NCBI GenBank assembly: GCA_029261925.1
Contig: JAJDAJ010000027.1
Span: 1-48,245, forward strand
Reading direction: 5' to 3'
DNA: 48,245 nt
From: Deltaproteobacteria bacterium
Lineage (GTDB): Bacteria > Myxococcota_A > UBA9160 > SZUA-336
Positions 25,025 to 33,323 of this stretch are shown here, piece by piece. The first letter of the stretch is position 1, and the number at the start of each line of letters is the position of its first letter. The notes under the pieces are model-generated. The model did no database searches and had not been told where the DNA came from. It worked only from the letters and a program-made list of their open reading frames with translations. Position numbers and translations under genes: made by a program.

Positions 25025-26938
25025 GTGAGGCGTCTGCTCTGGATCGCCGGGCTCGTCGTGCTGCTGCTGGCCGCCATCGGGACGGCGGCGGCGCTGCTGA
25101 TCGACGCGGAGTCGCTGCGGGCGCCGCTGCGGCGTGCGGCCTCGGACGCGCTCGGGCGCGACGTCCAGATCGGCGAGATGCGGCTCTCGCTGCTGCCTCG
25201 ACCCGGGGTCGAGGCCCGCGACGTCCGTGTGGCGGGCACCACGGACACCGCGCCGGCCTTCGCCGAGGTCGAGGCCCTGCGCCTGCGGGTGGCGCTGCTG
25301 CCCCTGCTGGTCGGCCGCGTGCTCGTCGATACGCTCGAGGTCGACGGACCGCGCGTCCGCGTGCCGCTCGACGCCAGCGGCGCACCGATCCTGCCGGCGC
25401 CCCGCGCGCCGGGTGGCAAGGACGCGGCGAGGGAGGAGGCGGCCGAACCGGCCCCGTCCGACGGGCGCACGCGCCCGGCGCTGGCCATCGACGCGCTGCG
25501 CGTGCGCGATGGCCACGTCGAGTACGGGGACTGGACCGTCAGCGAGCTCCAGGTCGACGGGAGCGTGGGGCTCGACGGCCGCGGCAGCGCCCGCGTGCGT
25601 GGCGACGCGCGCGGTCCGGCGGAGCTCGATGGATTCGACGTGGACGCTCGCTTTGCCGCCGACCCCGCGACGCTCGAGCTGCGCGAGCTCGTCGCGGAGC
25701 TGGCCGTCGCGAGCCTGGCCTGGGCCTCCGACGGCACCGTCCTGCGCGGCCCGGCGCGCGGCAGCGCCGAGCTCGGCGGTGCGTGGTCGCTGCAGCTCGA
25801 CGACACCGAGCTCCGGGTCCCCGGCGCCGTGCGCAAGCAGCGCGGCGTTCCGCTGCGCCTGGACGGCAAGCTCGGGCCGCAGCTCTCCTCGCTGCTGCAG
25901 GGTCCCGTGGACCTGCGCGTCGCCGACGCGCGCGTGCAGCTGCATCCCGACCTAGAGCGCCGGCGCGTCTCGGTCAGCGGCGCTCCCCTGCAGCTGGCGG
26001 CGCTGCACGCGCTGCTCGACCCCGAGCTGCCGCGTCCGACCGGGACGCTGCAGCTCGATGGTCTGGGCGTGCAGCTCGAGGGCACGCGGCTGTTCGGCGC
26101 GGCGCGACTGGAGGACGTGCGCGTCGACACGCCCGGGGGCGCGGTCGTCGTGACGGGCACGCTGCGCGGCGAGGGCCGGCGACTGCTGCTGCGCGAGGCG
26201 CGCGCCGAGATCGGCGGCGAGCCGGTGGTGCTCGATGGCAGCTACGACCTGGACAGCGGCCTGGCCCGGATCGAGTCGCGCACCAGCGGCGTGCAGCTGG
26301 GCGCGCTGCTGGCCGCGCTGGGTGCCGAGCCGAACCTGCAGGGGCTCCTGGCCTCCGACATGCGCCTGCAGATCTCGCCCGCCGGCGGCCTGCCGACGCT
26401 GTCGGGCAGCGGTCGCATCGATCTGAGCCCGGGGAGCCTCAAGGGCTTCTCGCTGCTGCGCCAGGTTCTCGGCAAGCTGGCGGCGGTTCCCGCGCTGGTG
26501 GCGCTCGCCAGGGGCAAGGACCTGTCGCGCTACGAGGAGGAGGCCTTCGAGCAGCTCGCCGGCGACTTCAGCATCGAGCGCGGCGTGCTCTCGTCCAGGA
26601 ACCTGCTGCTGCGCTACAAGCACGCCACGGCCCACCTCAACGGCTCGGTCGGCCTGGCCACCGGGGGTGCCCTGGACCTCCGCGGTCGCGTCGAGCTCGC
26701 CCGCGAGGTCGAGGCCGAGTTCGGCAAGCCCGGGGGGAGCCCCACGGTGATTCCCATCACGCACATCGGCGGCACACTGGAGCGGCCCCGGGTCGAGATC
26801 GATCGCGACACCCTCGCCCAGGTGGCCCTGGCCTACGCCGGGAGCGGCCGGGTGCGCGAGAAGCTCGACGAGAAGCTCGGCCCCGGCGCCGCCGACGCCG
26901 TCGAGGGCCTGCTCGACCGGCTCCGGGGCGGCCGCTAG
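25025..26938 (+). CDS. AsmA family protein
   Basis: A 637-residue protein with one N-terminal membrane anchor (LLWIAGLVVLLLAAIGTAAALLI), followed by the AsmA start (LRAPLRRAASDALGRDVQIGEMRLSLL in pattern). The rest consists of repeated beta-rich segments and a C-terminal AsmA-like region (about 420-600: GRIDLSPGSLKGFSLL, ATAHLNGSVGLATGG, IGGTLERPRVEID). AsmA-like proteins span the periplasm as long beta-groove bridges and help move phospholipids or assemble outer-membrane proteins. The protein is shorter than TamB/YhdP. It probably sits anchored in the inner membrane, reaching into the periplasm. It starts GTG nine bases after gatA. Confidence 0.82.
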   Translation: MRRLLWIAGLVVLLLAAIGTAAALLIDAESLRAPLRRAASDALGRDVQIGEMRLSLLPRPGVEARDVRVAGTTDTAPAFAEVEALRLRVALLPLLVGRVLVDTLEVDGPRVRVPLDASGAPILPAPRAPGGKDAAREEAAEPAPSDGRTRPALAIDALRVRDGHVEYGDWTVSELQVDGSVGLDGRGSARVRGDARGPAELDGFDVDARFAADPATLELRELVAELAVASLAWASDGTVLRGPARGSAELGGAWSLQLDDTELRVPGAVRKQRGVPLRLDGKLGPQLSSLLQGPVDLRVADARVQLHPDLERRRVSVSGAPLQLAALHALLDPELPRPTGTLQLDGLGVQLEGTRLFGAARLEDVRVDTPGGAVVVTGTLRGEGRRLLLREARAEIGGEPVVLDGSYDLDSGLARIESRTSGVQLGALLAALGAEPNLQGLLASDMRLQISPAGGLPTLSGSGRIDLSPGSLKGFSLLRQVLGKLAAVPALVALARGKDLSRYEEEAFEQLAGDFSIERGVLSSRNLLLRYKHATAHLNGSVGLATGGALDLRGRVELAREVEAEFGKPGGSPTVIPITHIGGTLERPRVEIDRDTLAQVALAYAGSGRVREKLDEKLGPGAADAVEGLLDRLRGGR

Positions 26939-27023
26939 CAGGCTGCTGGGCGACCCGGCCCACCGCGGTCAACGCGGCGCGCTCGCCCGCCGATACGCAG
27001 GTGATGCCCCGCCCGGAGCCGCA

Positions 27024-28865
27024 GTGCCGACCGAGATCCTGATCGCCGAGGACGACCGCTCGCTGGCGACCTCCCTGGCGAAGGCGCTGGAGAAGCTGGG
27101 CTACGCGTGTCGCCAGGTCCACGACGGCGCGGCCGCCCTGCAGGCGATCAGCGAGGCGCCGCCCGACGCGATCCTGCTCGACCTGCTGCTGCCGAAGAAG
27201 GACGGGCACGTCGTTCTCGAGACGCTTCAGCTCAGCGACGCCACGAGCTCGATTCCCGTCATCGCCATGAGCGGCGTCTTCCGCGGGCACGACCAGGAGA
27301 CCGTCCTGGAGCGGGCCGGCGCGCGCGCCTTCCTGCCCAAGCCGTTCTCCGTGGCCGACCTCAAGGCGAGCCTGCACCGGATCGTGGGGCCGCCGCGCCG
27401 CGAGGTCTCGGTGGACGAGTCGGTCGAGCGCGTCGACCTCTCCGTGGAGTGCGCGGCCAGCGTGATCTGGCGCGCGATGGCGGAGCGCTTCACGGGTGCG
27501 CTGAATTTCCAGCACCGCAAGCGACACAAGGTGCTGATCCTCGACGACGGGCAGCCGAGCTTCGTGCGCTCGAACCTGGCGCGCGAGGCGCTCGGTCGCA
27601 GGCTGCTCGCGGTCGGGCGCATCGATGAGCGGACGCTCAACGATTCGCTGCGGCGCGCCAAGCAGACCGGCCAGAGGCAGGGCGACGTGCTCGTCGAGCT
27701 GGGCGCCGTCTCCGCGAGCGACGTGCGCGAGGCGCTGCGGCAGCAGTCCGAGGACAAGCTGCTGGAGCTGTTCAGCTGGACCGCCGGTGCGGCCTGGCGC
27801 CAGGAGGGCGTGCGCCAGGTGAGCGCGGCGTCGGAGCTCTCGGGCTGGACACCGCAGCGCGTGATGCTCCAGGGCGTGCTGCGCGCCGATCCCGAGATGC
27901 TGCGTCGCGCGCTGGAGCCCTACGCGCGCTGCACCGTCGAGCGCGGCAGCGCGGACCTCGACGAGAAGACGGACCACGCTGGCGAGCACCCGCTGCTCGA
28001 TGCGCTCGACGACTCCGATCACGTGTCGCAGCTGATCGACGACCACCTGCCGGCGCTCTATGCGCTGTGGAAGATGGGCGTGGTCGAGGTCGAGGGCACG
28101 GTCTCGCACGTGATGCGAGCCTCGGGCAAGGCGCTGTCGAGCCAGATCACCGAGCTGCAGGCGCGGCTCGAGGAGATCGGCTCCCTGGACCACTTCGAGG
28201 TGCTGGGTCTGGCGCGCAACGCTCCGGTCGCCGAGGTTCGCAAGGCCTTCGTCGAGCAGGCGAAGAGCTGCCACCCCGACAAGCTCGGCGGCAAGCCGGC
28301 CGAGGTGCGCGACCTGGCGGCCCAGGTCTTCGCCCGCCTGTCCGACGCCCACGAGACGCTGAGCGAGCCGGGGCGGCGCGAGGCCTACGTGAAGGACCTG
28401 GCGTCGGGCGGGGGCAAGCCGGCCGATCGCAAGAGGGTCGCGCGGATCCTGACGGCCGAGCAGCAGTTCCAGAAGGCCGAGGCCTGTGCCCGCCGCAAGG
28501 ACTGGGAGGGCTGCCTGGAGTCGGTCGAGCACGCGCTGCAGCTCGATCCCGAGGAGGGCGAGTTCCACGCCCTGCGTGGCTGGGCGACCTTCATGCGCAG
28601 CCCCGAGGACCCCGAGGTGCGCTCCAGCGCCCTCCAGGCCCTCCAGAAGGCCGGCAACCTGGCCCCCAAGTCCCCCAACGCCTGGTTCTACCTTGGCCGT
28701 CTCCACAGGGTTTGCGAGTCTCTGCCCGAGGCGGAGAGAATGTTCCGCAAGGTGCTGGAGGTCCGGCCCGGCCACACCGAGGCGCAGCAGGAGCTGCGCC
28801 TGCTCGAGCGCCGCCGCAACGAGGGCGGCGGCAAGGGACTCTTCGGGCGGCTGAGGAAGCAGTAA
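27024..28865 (+). CDS. response regulator with DUF4388/MshEN-like, J-domain and TPR modules
   Basis: A 613-residue multidomain signalling protein. Residues 1-122 are a REC receiver (acidic ED at 9-11, phospho-acceptor Asp 53 in LLDLLLP, Lys 106 in LPKPFS). Residues about 145-300 are DUF4388-like; within this, 189-212 and 218-241 form two 24-residue MshEN-type motifs with a five-residue spacer (ALGRRLLAVGRID, RQGDVLVELGAVS). A J-domain lies at about 388-460 with HPD at about 417-419 (CHPDKLGG). TPR-like helices follow (about 475-600). It probably links phosphorylation, and perhaps c-di-GMP, to Hsp70 recruitment and protein scaffolding. The start is GTG 27024, 85 bases after the AsmA gene; ilvE begins two bases after its stop. 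Confidence 0.85.
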   Translation: MPTEILIAEDDRSLATSLAKALEKLGYACRQVHDGAAALQAISEAPPDAILLDLLLPKKDGHVVLETLQLSDATSSIPVIAMSGVFRGHDQETVLERAGARAFLPKPFSVADLKASLHRIVGPPRREVSVDESVERVDLSVECAASVIWRAMAERFTGALNFQHRKRHKVLILDDGQPSFVRSNLAREALGRRLLAVGRIDERTLNDSLRRAKQTGQRQGDVLVELGAVSASDVREALRQQSEDKLLELFSWTAGAAWRQEGVRQVSAASELSGWTPQRVMLQGVLRADPEMLRRALEPYARCTVERGSADLDEKTDHAGEHPLLDALDDSDHVSQLIDDHLPALYALWKMGVVEVEGTVSHVMRASGKALSSQITELQARLEEIGSLDHFEVLGLARNAPVAEVRKAFVEQAKSCHPDKLGGKPAEVRDLAAQVFARLSDAHETLSEPGRREAYVKDLASGGGKPADRKRVARILTAEQQFQKAEACARRKDWEGCLESVEHALQLDPEEGEFHALRGWATFMRSPEDPEVRSSALQALQKAGNLAPKSPNAWFYLGRLHRVCESLPEAERMFRKVLEVRPGHTEAQQELRLLERRRNEGGGKGLFGRLRKQ

Positions 28866-28867
28866 CG

Positions 28868-29782
28868 GTGGTCGAGCGGACCGAGAAGGTCTGGATGAAC
28901 GGGGCCCTGGTGGCCTTCGACGAGGCGCGCGTCGGGATCCTGACCCACACCCTGCACTACGGGCTGGGGGTCTTCGAGGGGATCCGCGCCTACGAGGGCC
29001 CCTCGGGCGGCGCGGTCTTCCGGCTGCGCGAGCACGTGGAGCGCCTGCTGCGCTCGGCGCACATCATGCAGATGGAGGTGCCGTTCGGGCGCGAGGCGCT
29101 GGAGAGCGCGGTGGTCGAGACGCTTCGCGCCAACGGCATGAAGGAGGGCTACGTCCGCCCCCTGGTCTGGCTGGGCGAGGGCGCGATGGGACTGCTGCCC
29201 GCCGACAACCCCGTGGAGGTGGCGATCGCGGTCTGGCCGTGGGGCGCATACCTGGGCGACGAGGGGCTCGAGCGCGGCATCCGCGCCAAGGTCTCGTCGT
29301 ACACGCGCCACCACCCGAACATCTTCATGACGCAGTCGAAGACCTGCGGGAACTACGTGAACTCGATCCTGGCCAAGCGCGAGGTGACGCGCCTCGGCTA
29401 CGACGAGGCCATCATGCTCGACCCCGACGGCAAGGTGGCCGAGGCCAGCGGCGAGAACGTGTTCATCGTGCGCGGCGGTCTGCTCAAGACGCCGCCGCTG
29501 GGATCCGTACTCGACGGCATCACGCGCGACGCGGTGCTTCGCATCGCGCGCGACGAGGGCATCGAGGTCGTCGAGCAGTCGTTCACGCGCGACGAGCTGT
29601 ACGTGGCGGACGAGGCATTCCTGACCGGGACCGCCGCCGAGGTCACGCCGATCCGCGAGGTCGACGACCGCAGGATCGGAGCGGGCCGTCGCGGCCCGCT
29701 GACGGAGAAGATCCAGACCATCTACTTCGATGCCGTCCGCGGTCGCGCACCGCGCTACGAGAGCTGGCTGACGGAGCTCTGA
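28868..29782 (+). CDS. ilvE: branched-chain amino acid aminotransferase
   Basis: A class IV PLP aminotransferase of 304 residues from GTG 28868, the classic IlvE length. Marks: KVWMNGALVAFDEARVGILTH, HYGLGVFEGIRAYE, the Lys-containing SKTCGNYVNSILAK segment that binds PLP, YDEAIMLD, and EASGENVFIVRGG. Converts Val, Leu and Ile to and from their keto acids with glutamate. The start codon lies two bases after the stop of the REC/J-domain gene, which implies coupling; the reading frame upstream is antisense to nothing and lacks similarity. Confidence 0.93.
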   Translation: MVERTEKVWMNGALVAFDEARVGILTHTLHYGLGVFEGIRAYEGPSGGAVFRLREHVERLLRSAHIMQMEVPFGREALESAVVETLRANGMKEGYVRPLVWLGEGAMGLLPADNPVEVAIAVWPWGAYLGDEGLERGIRAKVSSYTRHHPNIFMTQSKTCGNYVNSILAKREVTRLGYDEAIMLDPDGKVAEASGENVFIVRGGLLKTPPLGSVLDGITRDAVLRIARDEGIEVVEQSFTRDELYVADEAFLTGTAAEVTPIREVDDRRIGAGRRGPLTEKIQTIYFDAVRGRAPRYESWLTEL

Positions 29783-29784
29783 GC

Positions 29785-30960
29785 TTGGAGCTGCTCAAGC
29801 TGCTGTCGGTCCCCGGCGGGACCATGGGCTCGCTGCTCACCGAGGGCTGGCGTGCGGTTCACGGTGAGACGGCCTACCGGGACGTACCACCGGTACATCC
29901 GTCGCCGCTGGTCGTCGGCAGCGCGGTGCTCGACCGGGCCTTCACGCTCGCCATGAACCTGCTCTCGGGCGTTCCGGGTACCCAGGCCGTGCGCCGCGGG
30001 CATCACGAGCTGGAGCGGGCCGCGCAGTTCTTCGAGGAGCAGGGCTGGCTCGTCGACCCCGCCGCCTACCACCAAGAGCCCGACGCCCCCGACACCTGGG
30101 AGCTGGCAGAGCGGAGGCTGCTGCGGCAGCGGGCACCGTACCTGCAGCTGAGCTTTCCGAGCGGCTTCCGTCCTGCCGCACACCACCCGGCGCGCGAGCG
30201 CTGGCTCGACCACGAGGCCAACGCCACCGCGCACGCGTGGGTGCTCGAGCACCCCGAGCGCGACCGCCCGTGGCTGGTCTGCGTGCACGGATTCAGCATG
30301 GGGGCGGCTCCGGTGAACCTGTACGCCTTCGAGGCGCTCTGGCTGCACCGCGTGCTGGGGCTGAACGTGGCCATGCCGGTGCTGCCGCTGCACGGCCCGC
30401 GGGCCTCCGGGCGCCTGAGCGGCGGGGAGCTGCTCTCGATCGACTACCTGAACATGGTGCTGACCTTCGCCCAGGGCACCTGGGATGTGCGCCGGCTGCT
30501 GCGCTGGATCCGAGCGCGCGGCGGCGAGCGCATCGGGCTCACGGGCCAGTCGATGGGTGCCTACACCTCGGCTCTGGTCGCGAGCCTCGAGGACGACCTC
30601 GAGTGCGTGATCGCGGGGATCCCGGTCGTCGACTTCCCGCGCGCCGTGCGCGACAACATGCCGCGCCTGATCCGCGAGTACGAGCAGGAGTTCGAGCTCG
30701 ACTGGGAGCTGCTGCGCCGCGCCACGCACGTGGTGTCTCCGCTCGCACTGGAGCCGCGTCTTCCCCGCGAGCGCCGCTTCATCTACGCGGGCGTCGCCGA
30801 TCGCGTCGCGCGGCCCGACCAGGCGCGGGCGCTCTGGCGCCACTGGGAGGAGCCCGAGATCCACTGGTTCTCCGGCAGCCACGTCGGTGCGCGCTGGGTG
30901 CGCAGCATCGCCGCGTTCGTCGAGCGCTCGCTGCGCGCCTCGGGACTGCTCGAGGCCTGA
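29785..30960 (+). CDS. alpha/beta hydrolase family protein
   Basis: A hydrolase of about 391 residues. The oxyanion segment is WLVCVHGFSMG, the nucleophile elbow is GQSMGAY, and a C-terminal Asp and His are plausible in YAGVADRVARPDQ and SGSHVG. No signal peptide. Two starts are possible: TTG 29785, three bases after the ilvE stop with GGAG upstream, or ATG 29824. I list the longer form, with the start uncertain. It resembles the abhydrolase_18-type family; the substrate is unknown. Probably co-transcribed with ilvE. Confidence 0.8.
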   Translation: MELLKLLSVPGGTMGSLLTEGWRAVHGETAYRDVPPVHPSPLVVGSAVLDRAFTLAMNLLSGVPGTQAVRRGHHELERAAQFFEEQGWLVDPAAYHQEPDAPDTWELAERRLLRQRAPYLQLSFPSGFRPAAHHPARERWLDHEANATAHAWVLEHPERDRPWLVCVHGFSMGAAPVNLYAFEALWLHRVLGLNVAMPVLPLHGPRASGRLSGGELLSIDYLNMVLTFAQGTWDVRRLLRWIRARGGERIGLTGQSMGAYTSALVASLEDDLECVIAGIPVVDFPRAVRDNMPRLIREYEQEFELDWELLRRATHVVSPLALEPRLPRERRFIYAGVADRVARPDQARALWRHWEEPEIHWFSGSHVGARWVRSIAAFVERSLRASGLLEA

Positions 30961-30978
30961 GCGAACCGGACCGCGGCG

Positions 30979-30995
30979 CCGCAGCCGCGCTGCGG
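30979..30995. terminator. hairpin between convergent genes, possible bidirectional terminator
   Basis: CCGCAG and CTGCGG form a six-base-pair stem with a five-base loop in the 36-base gap between the hydrolase and LLM stop codons. No T-tract is present, so it could be a GC-type or Rho-dependent end. Confidence 0.35.
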
Positions 30996-30996
30996 A

Positions 30997-32109
30997 CTAG
31001 CCGCGCCGGAACTCCGGGATCACGTGCTTGCCCACGAGCTCGATGCACTGCATGACCTTCTCGTGGGGGATATCGTAGGGGTTGACCATGCACAGCAGCA
31101 GGTCCACGCCCATGCGCTCGTAGGTCGCACAGCGCTCGATCACCTCGTCCGGATCGCCGGCGATGCACACGCCCTCGGCGAGCATGTCGTCGAGCCTGTG
31201 TCGATCGTCCCAGTCATCGGCCGCGGTCTGACCGGGCAGGTAGCGCAGGTAGTTCCAGTCGCCGAGCTCCTGTCCCTCCTCGCGCAGCAGCTCGGCCACG
31301 CTGCCCACGTGCCGGAACGCGACGGTCGGGTACCACTCGAAGGCGTGGCGGGCGTTCTCGTGGGCCTCGGCACGGGTCGGCGCACAGTGGAACATGCTGA
31401 ACGTGGCGACGCGCTCGTGCACGAACGCGCCCAGCGGCTGCGTGCAGCGCCGTGCCGCGGCGCGGTAGCGCTCGATGCGCATGGCGAGCTCCTCGAGCGA
31501 GACGCCCGCCGAGAACGAGCACAGTCCCAGGCCGAGCTCGCCCACGAGATCGTGGGTCTCGCGGCTGCCCGTCGCGGCCCAGATCGGTGGGTGCGGGCGT
31601 TGCAGCGGCTTCGGCAGCACGCGTCGCGGTGGCATGGACCAGTACTCGCCGTCGAACGAGTACTCGTCGTTCGTCCAGCAGCCGACCACGTGGCGGGTGG
31701 CCTCCTCCCACATGGCGCGGGTCTCGCGCGGATCGATGCCGAAGCCCTCGAGCTCGGCACGGCTGGTCGAGCGGCCCGTGCCGAACTCGACGCGTCCGCC
31801 ACTGATCAGGTCGAGCGTGGCCACCGACTCCGCGGTCCGCACCGGGTGGTTGTACGGCTTCGGCATCAGGCGCACGCCGTAGCCGATGCGCAGGTTGGTG
31901 GTGAGCGCGGCGATCGCGCCGTAGAGCACCTCGGGATTGGTCGAGTGCGACATCTCCTCGAGGAAGTGGTGCTCCACGGTCCAGAAGCTGTGGAAGCCCA
32001 CGCGATCCGCGAGCACGGCCTGCTCGATCACGTTCCGGTAGGCACGCTGCTCGCTGTACCGGTCCCAGGGGCGCGGCACGGCGATCTCGTAGAACAGGGC
32101 GAATTCCAT
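30997..32109 (-). CDS. LLM class flavin-dependent oxidoreductase
   Basis: A 370-residue luciferase-like monooxygenase. Marks: MEFALFYEI N-terminus, FHSFWTVEHHFLEE, GYGVRLMPKPYNHPVR, ISGGRVEFGTGRSTSRAELEGFGID and PPIWAATGSRETHD. These are typical of flavin-dependent alkane or alkanal type LLM proteins of GC-rich bacteria. I chose ATG 32109 (GGGGAG just upstream, and the family begins with this beta strand) over an in-frame start at 32163. Substrate unknown. The TonB-receptor remnant just upstream may hint that the region once carried an uptake-plus-degradation module. Confidence 0.87.
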   Translation of the reverse strand: MEFALFYEIAVPRPWDRYSEQRAYRNVIEQAVLADRVGFHSFWTVEHHFLEEMSHSTNPEVLYGAIAALTTNLRIGYGVRLMPKPYNHPVRTAESVATLDLISGGRVEFGTGRSTSRAELEGFGIDPRETRAMWEEATRHVVGCWTNDEYSFDGEYWSMPPRRVLPKPLQRPHPPIWAATGSRETHDLVGELGLGLCSFSAGVSLEELAMRIERYRAAARRCTQPLGAFVHERVATFSMFHCAPTRAEAHENARHAFEWYPTVAFRHVGSVAELLREEGQELGDWNYLRYLPGQTAADDWDDRHRLDDMLAEGVCIAGDPDEVIERCATYERMGVDLLLCMVNPYDIPHEKVMQCIELVGKHVIPEFRRG

Positions 32110-32182
32110 GGTCTCCCCGCGAGGCTCGGAGGCACTCTCGCCCGGGAGCGCGCCGGCCCGCAAGTGGCGGTCCCTGCCGCCT

Positions 32183-32338
32183 GTTCACGCGGAAACCCGT
32201 GAAGCCCGGCGGGCTGACGTCGATGCCCTGGCTGCGCAGGTAGCGCCGGTCGCTGAGGCTCTTGCCGACCACGGCCAGCGAGAGCCCCTCCATGCCGAAG
32301 GCGTCGTGCAGCGAGACGCGCCCGTCATAGCGGATATC
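32183..32338 (-). pseudogene. C-terminal remnant of a TonB-dependent receptor
   Basis: Translation on the minus strand gives a segment with the final beta strands of TonB-dependent receptors: RYDGRVSLHDAFG, LAVVGKSLSDRRYL, SQGIDVSPPGFTGFRVN. The normal ending (PRTYG and the last aromatic strand) is missing and the frame continues into unrelated sequence. No plug domain, start codon or ribosome binding site exists. This is the tail of a deleted receptor gene. Confidence 0.65.
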
Positions 32339-32534
32339 AGGCGGCAGCGCGCTGGCTCTCGGGAGCTTCCTGCTGGGCGGCCCAGCTCCACCGCTCGATC
32401 ATCACGCTGCGGCCCAGGGCGCGCGCCCGGCCGATCCGGGCCAGGAAGCCGGGGCGCTCGGTCCAGTACTCGACCTCGCGGGGCAGGCCGCGGTCCGGGA
32501 AAGCACCGAGGGTGACCTTGAACAGCGCTGGCAT
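32337..32534 (-). CDS. small hypothetical protein (65 residues)
   Basis: A short ORF beginning MPALFKVTLGAFPDRG with an excellent Shine-Dalgarno sequence (GGAGGT, six bases before the ATG). The composition is ordinary soluble protein (Trp, Tyr and charged residues mixed) for about 50 residues; the last dozen residues may be fusion junk, since the gene ends at the edge of the receptor remnant. I do not recognise the family. A hairpin overlaps its ribosome binding site (separate entry). Confidence 0.5.
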   Translation of the reverse strand: MPALFKVTLGAFPDRGLPREVEYWTERPGFLARIGRARALGRSVMIERWSWAAQQEAPESQRAAA

Positions 32535-32540
32535 CGGGGG

Positions 32541-32561
32541 ACCTCCCTGTCTCTACAGGGA
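32541..32561 (-). promoter_or_regulatory. hairpin overlapping the ribosome binding site of the small gene
   Basis: TCCCTGT and ACAGGGA are exact seven-base inverted arms (32544-32550 and 32555-32561) around four bases. The downstream arm on the minus strand shares bases with the GGGAGG Shine-Dalgarno sequence, so the hairpin could hide the ribosome binding site or serve as an operator. Confidence 0.4.
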
Positions 32562-32632
32562 AGGTCTGCTCCGGACGCCGATTCGGTTATGAACGAATTC
32601 ACACCCGGGTCGATTTTTCTCGCGGGCGCGGC

Positions 32633-33319
32633 TCAGAAGGCGAGCGGCGCCACCCCGAATAGCCAGGGGTGCGCAGCCAGCAGGGCCGCGAACGCCAGCA
32701 CGCCGAGCGCGCTGCGCGCGGTCCCGATCTCCCGCAGATCCAGGTGGTTGCGGCCGGAGGCGAGGGCGGCGAAGGGGACGATCGAGGTGGCCGCTGCGAA
32801 GGCCTCGAAGCCGACCACGCCCAGGCGTCGCTTGCGGCGGTCGATCGATGCCGGGCCGAGCAGGGCCAGGGCGGTCAGGCTCCCGAAGAAGAGCGCGGCC
32901 GCGGCATGCCCGCTCGTCAGCAGATGGGCGACGCCCCAGAGGACGACGCCGATCAGGAACGGGTGGCGGGTGATCCGCAGCACGCCGCGGGCCGGCTCCT
33001 GGGAGCCGGAGAGAAGCTCGTCGGAGCCGACCAGGGTCGGATTCGGGGTGGTCAGGCCCAGCACGGCGAGCACGATCCCCGGGAGCACCAGCAACGCGGC
33101 GATCCAGTGCAGCCAGCGCGGCTGGCTCCACAGGTGCACGTGCGGCGCTCGCACGAGCGCGAGGATCATGGCGGCGAGGCCGAGCGCCGAGAGCAGCGAG
33201 AAGAGGCCCAGGTAGGCGCGCAGGCCGAGCGCTTGCACCAGGCGATCGCGCAGGCGCGTGCCCGCGATCCCGGCGTGGATACCGATGAAGAACGCGCAGG
33301 CGGCTGCGAGCGCGCTCAG
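32633..33319 (-). CDS. NnrU family membrane protein
   Basis: NnrU is a polytopic membrane protein linked to nitric oxide/nitrite metabolism and distantly related to isoprenylcysteine methyltransferases. The strongest mark is RITRHPFLIGVVLWGVAHLL; several hydrophobic helices precede and follow. A GTG at 33238 gives 201 residues, but the same frame continues upstream with FFIGIHAGIAGTRLRDRL, which fits the NnrU N-terminal helix. That region's only plausible start is CTG at 33319, since an in-frame stop lies just beyond. The listed coordinates use this longer form; a non-standard start or a sequence error is possible. It begins immediately after the WS/DGAT stop. Confidence 0.75.
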   Translation of the reverse strand: MSALAAACAFFIGIHAGIAGTRLRDRLVQALGLRAYLGLFSLLSALGLAAMILALVRAPHVHLWSQPRWLHWIAALLVLPGIVLAVLGLTTPNPTLVGSDELLSGSQEPARGVLRITRHPFLIGVVLWGVAHLLTSGHAAAALFFGSLTALALLGPASIDRRKRRLGVVGFEAFAAATSIVPFAALASGRNHLDLREIGTARSALGVLAFAALLAAHPWLFGVAPLAF

Positions 33320-33323
33320 TGGC

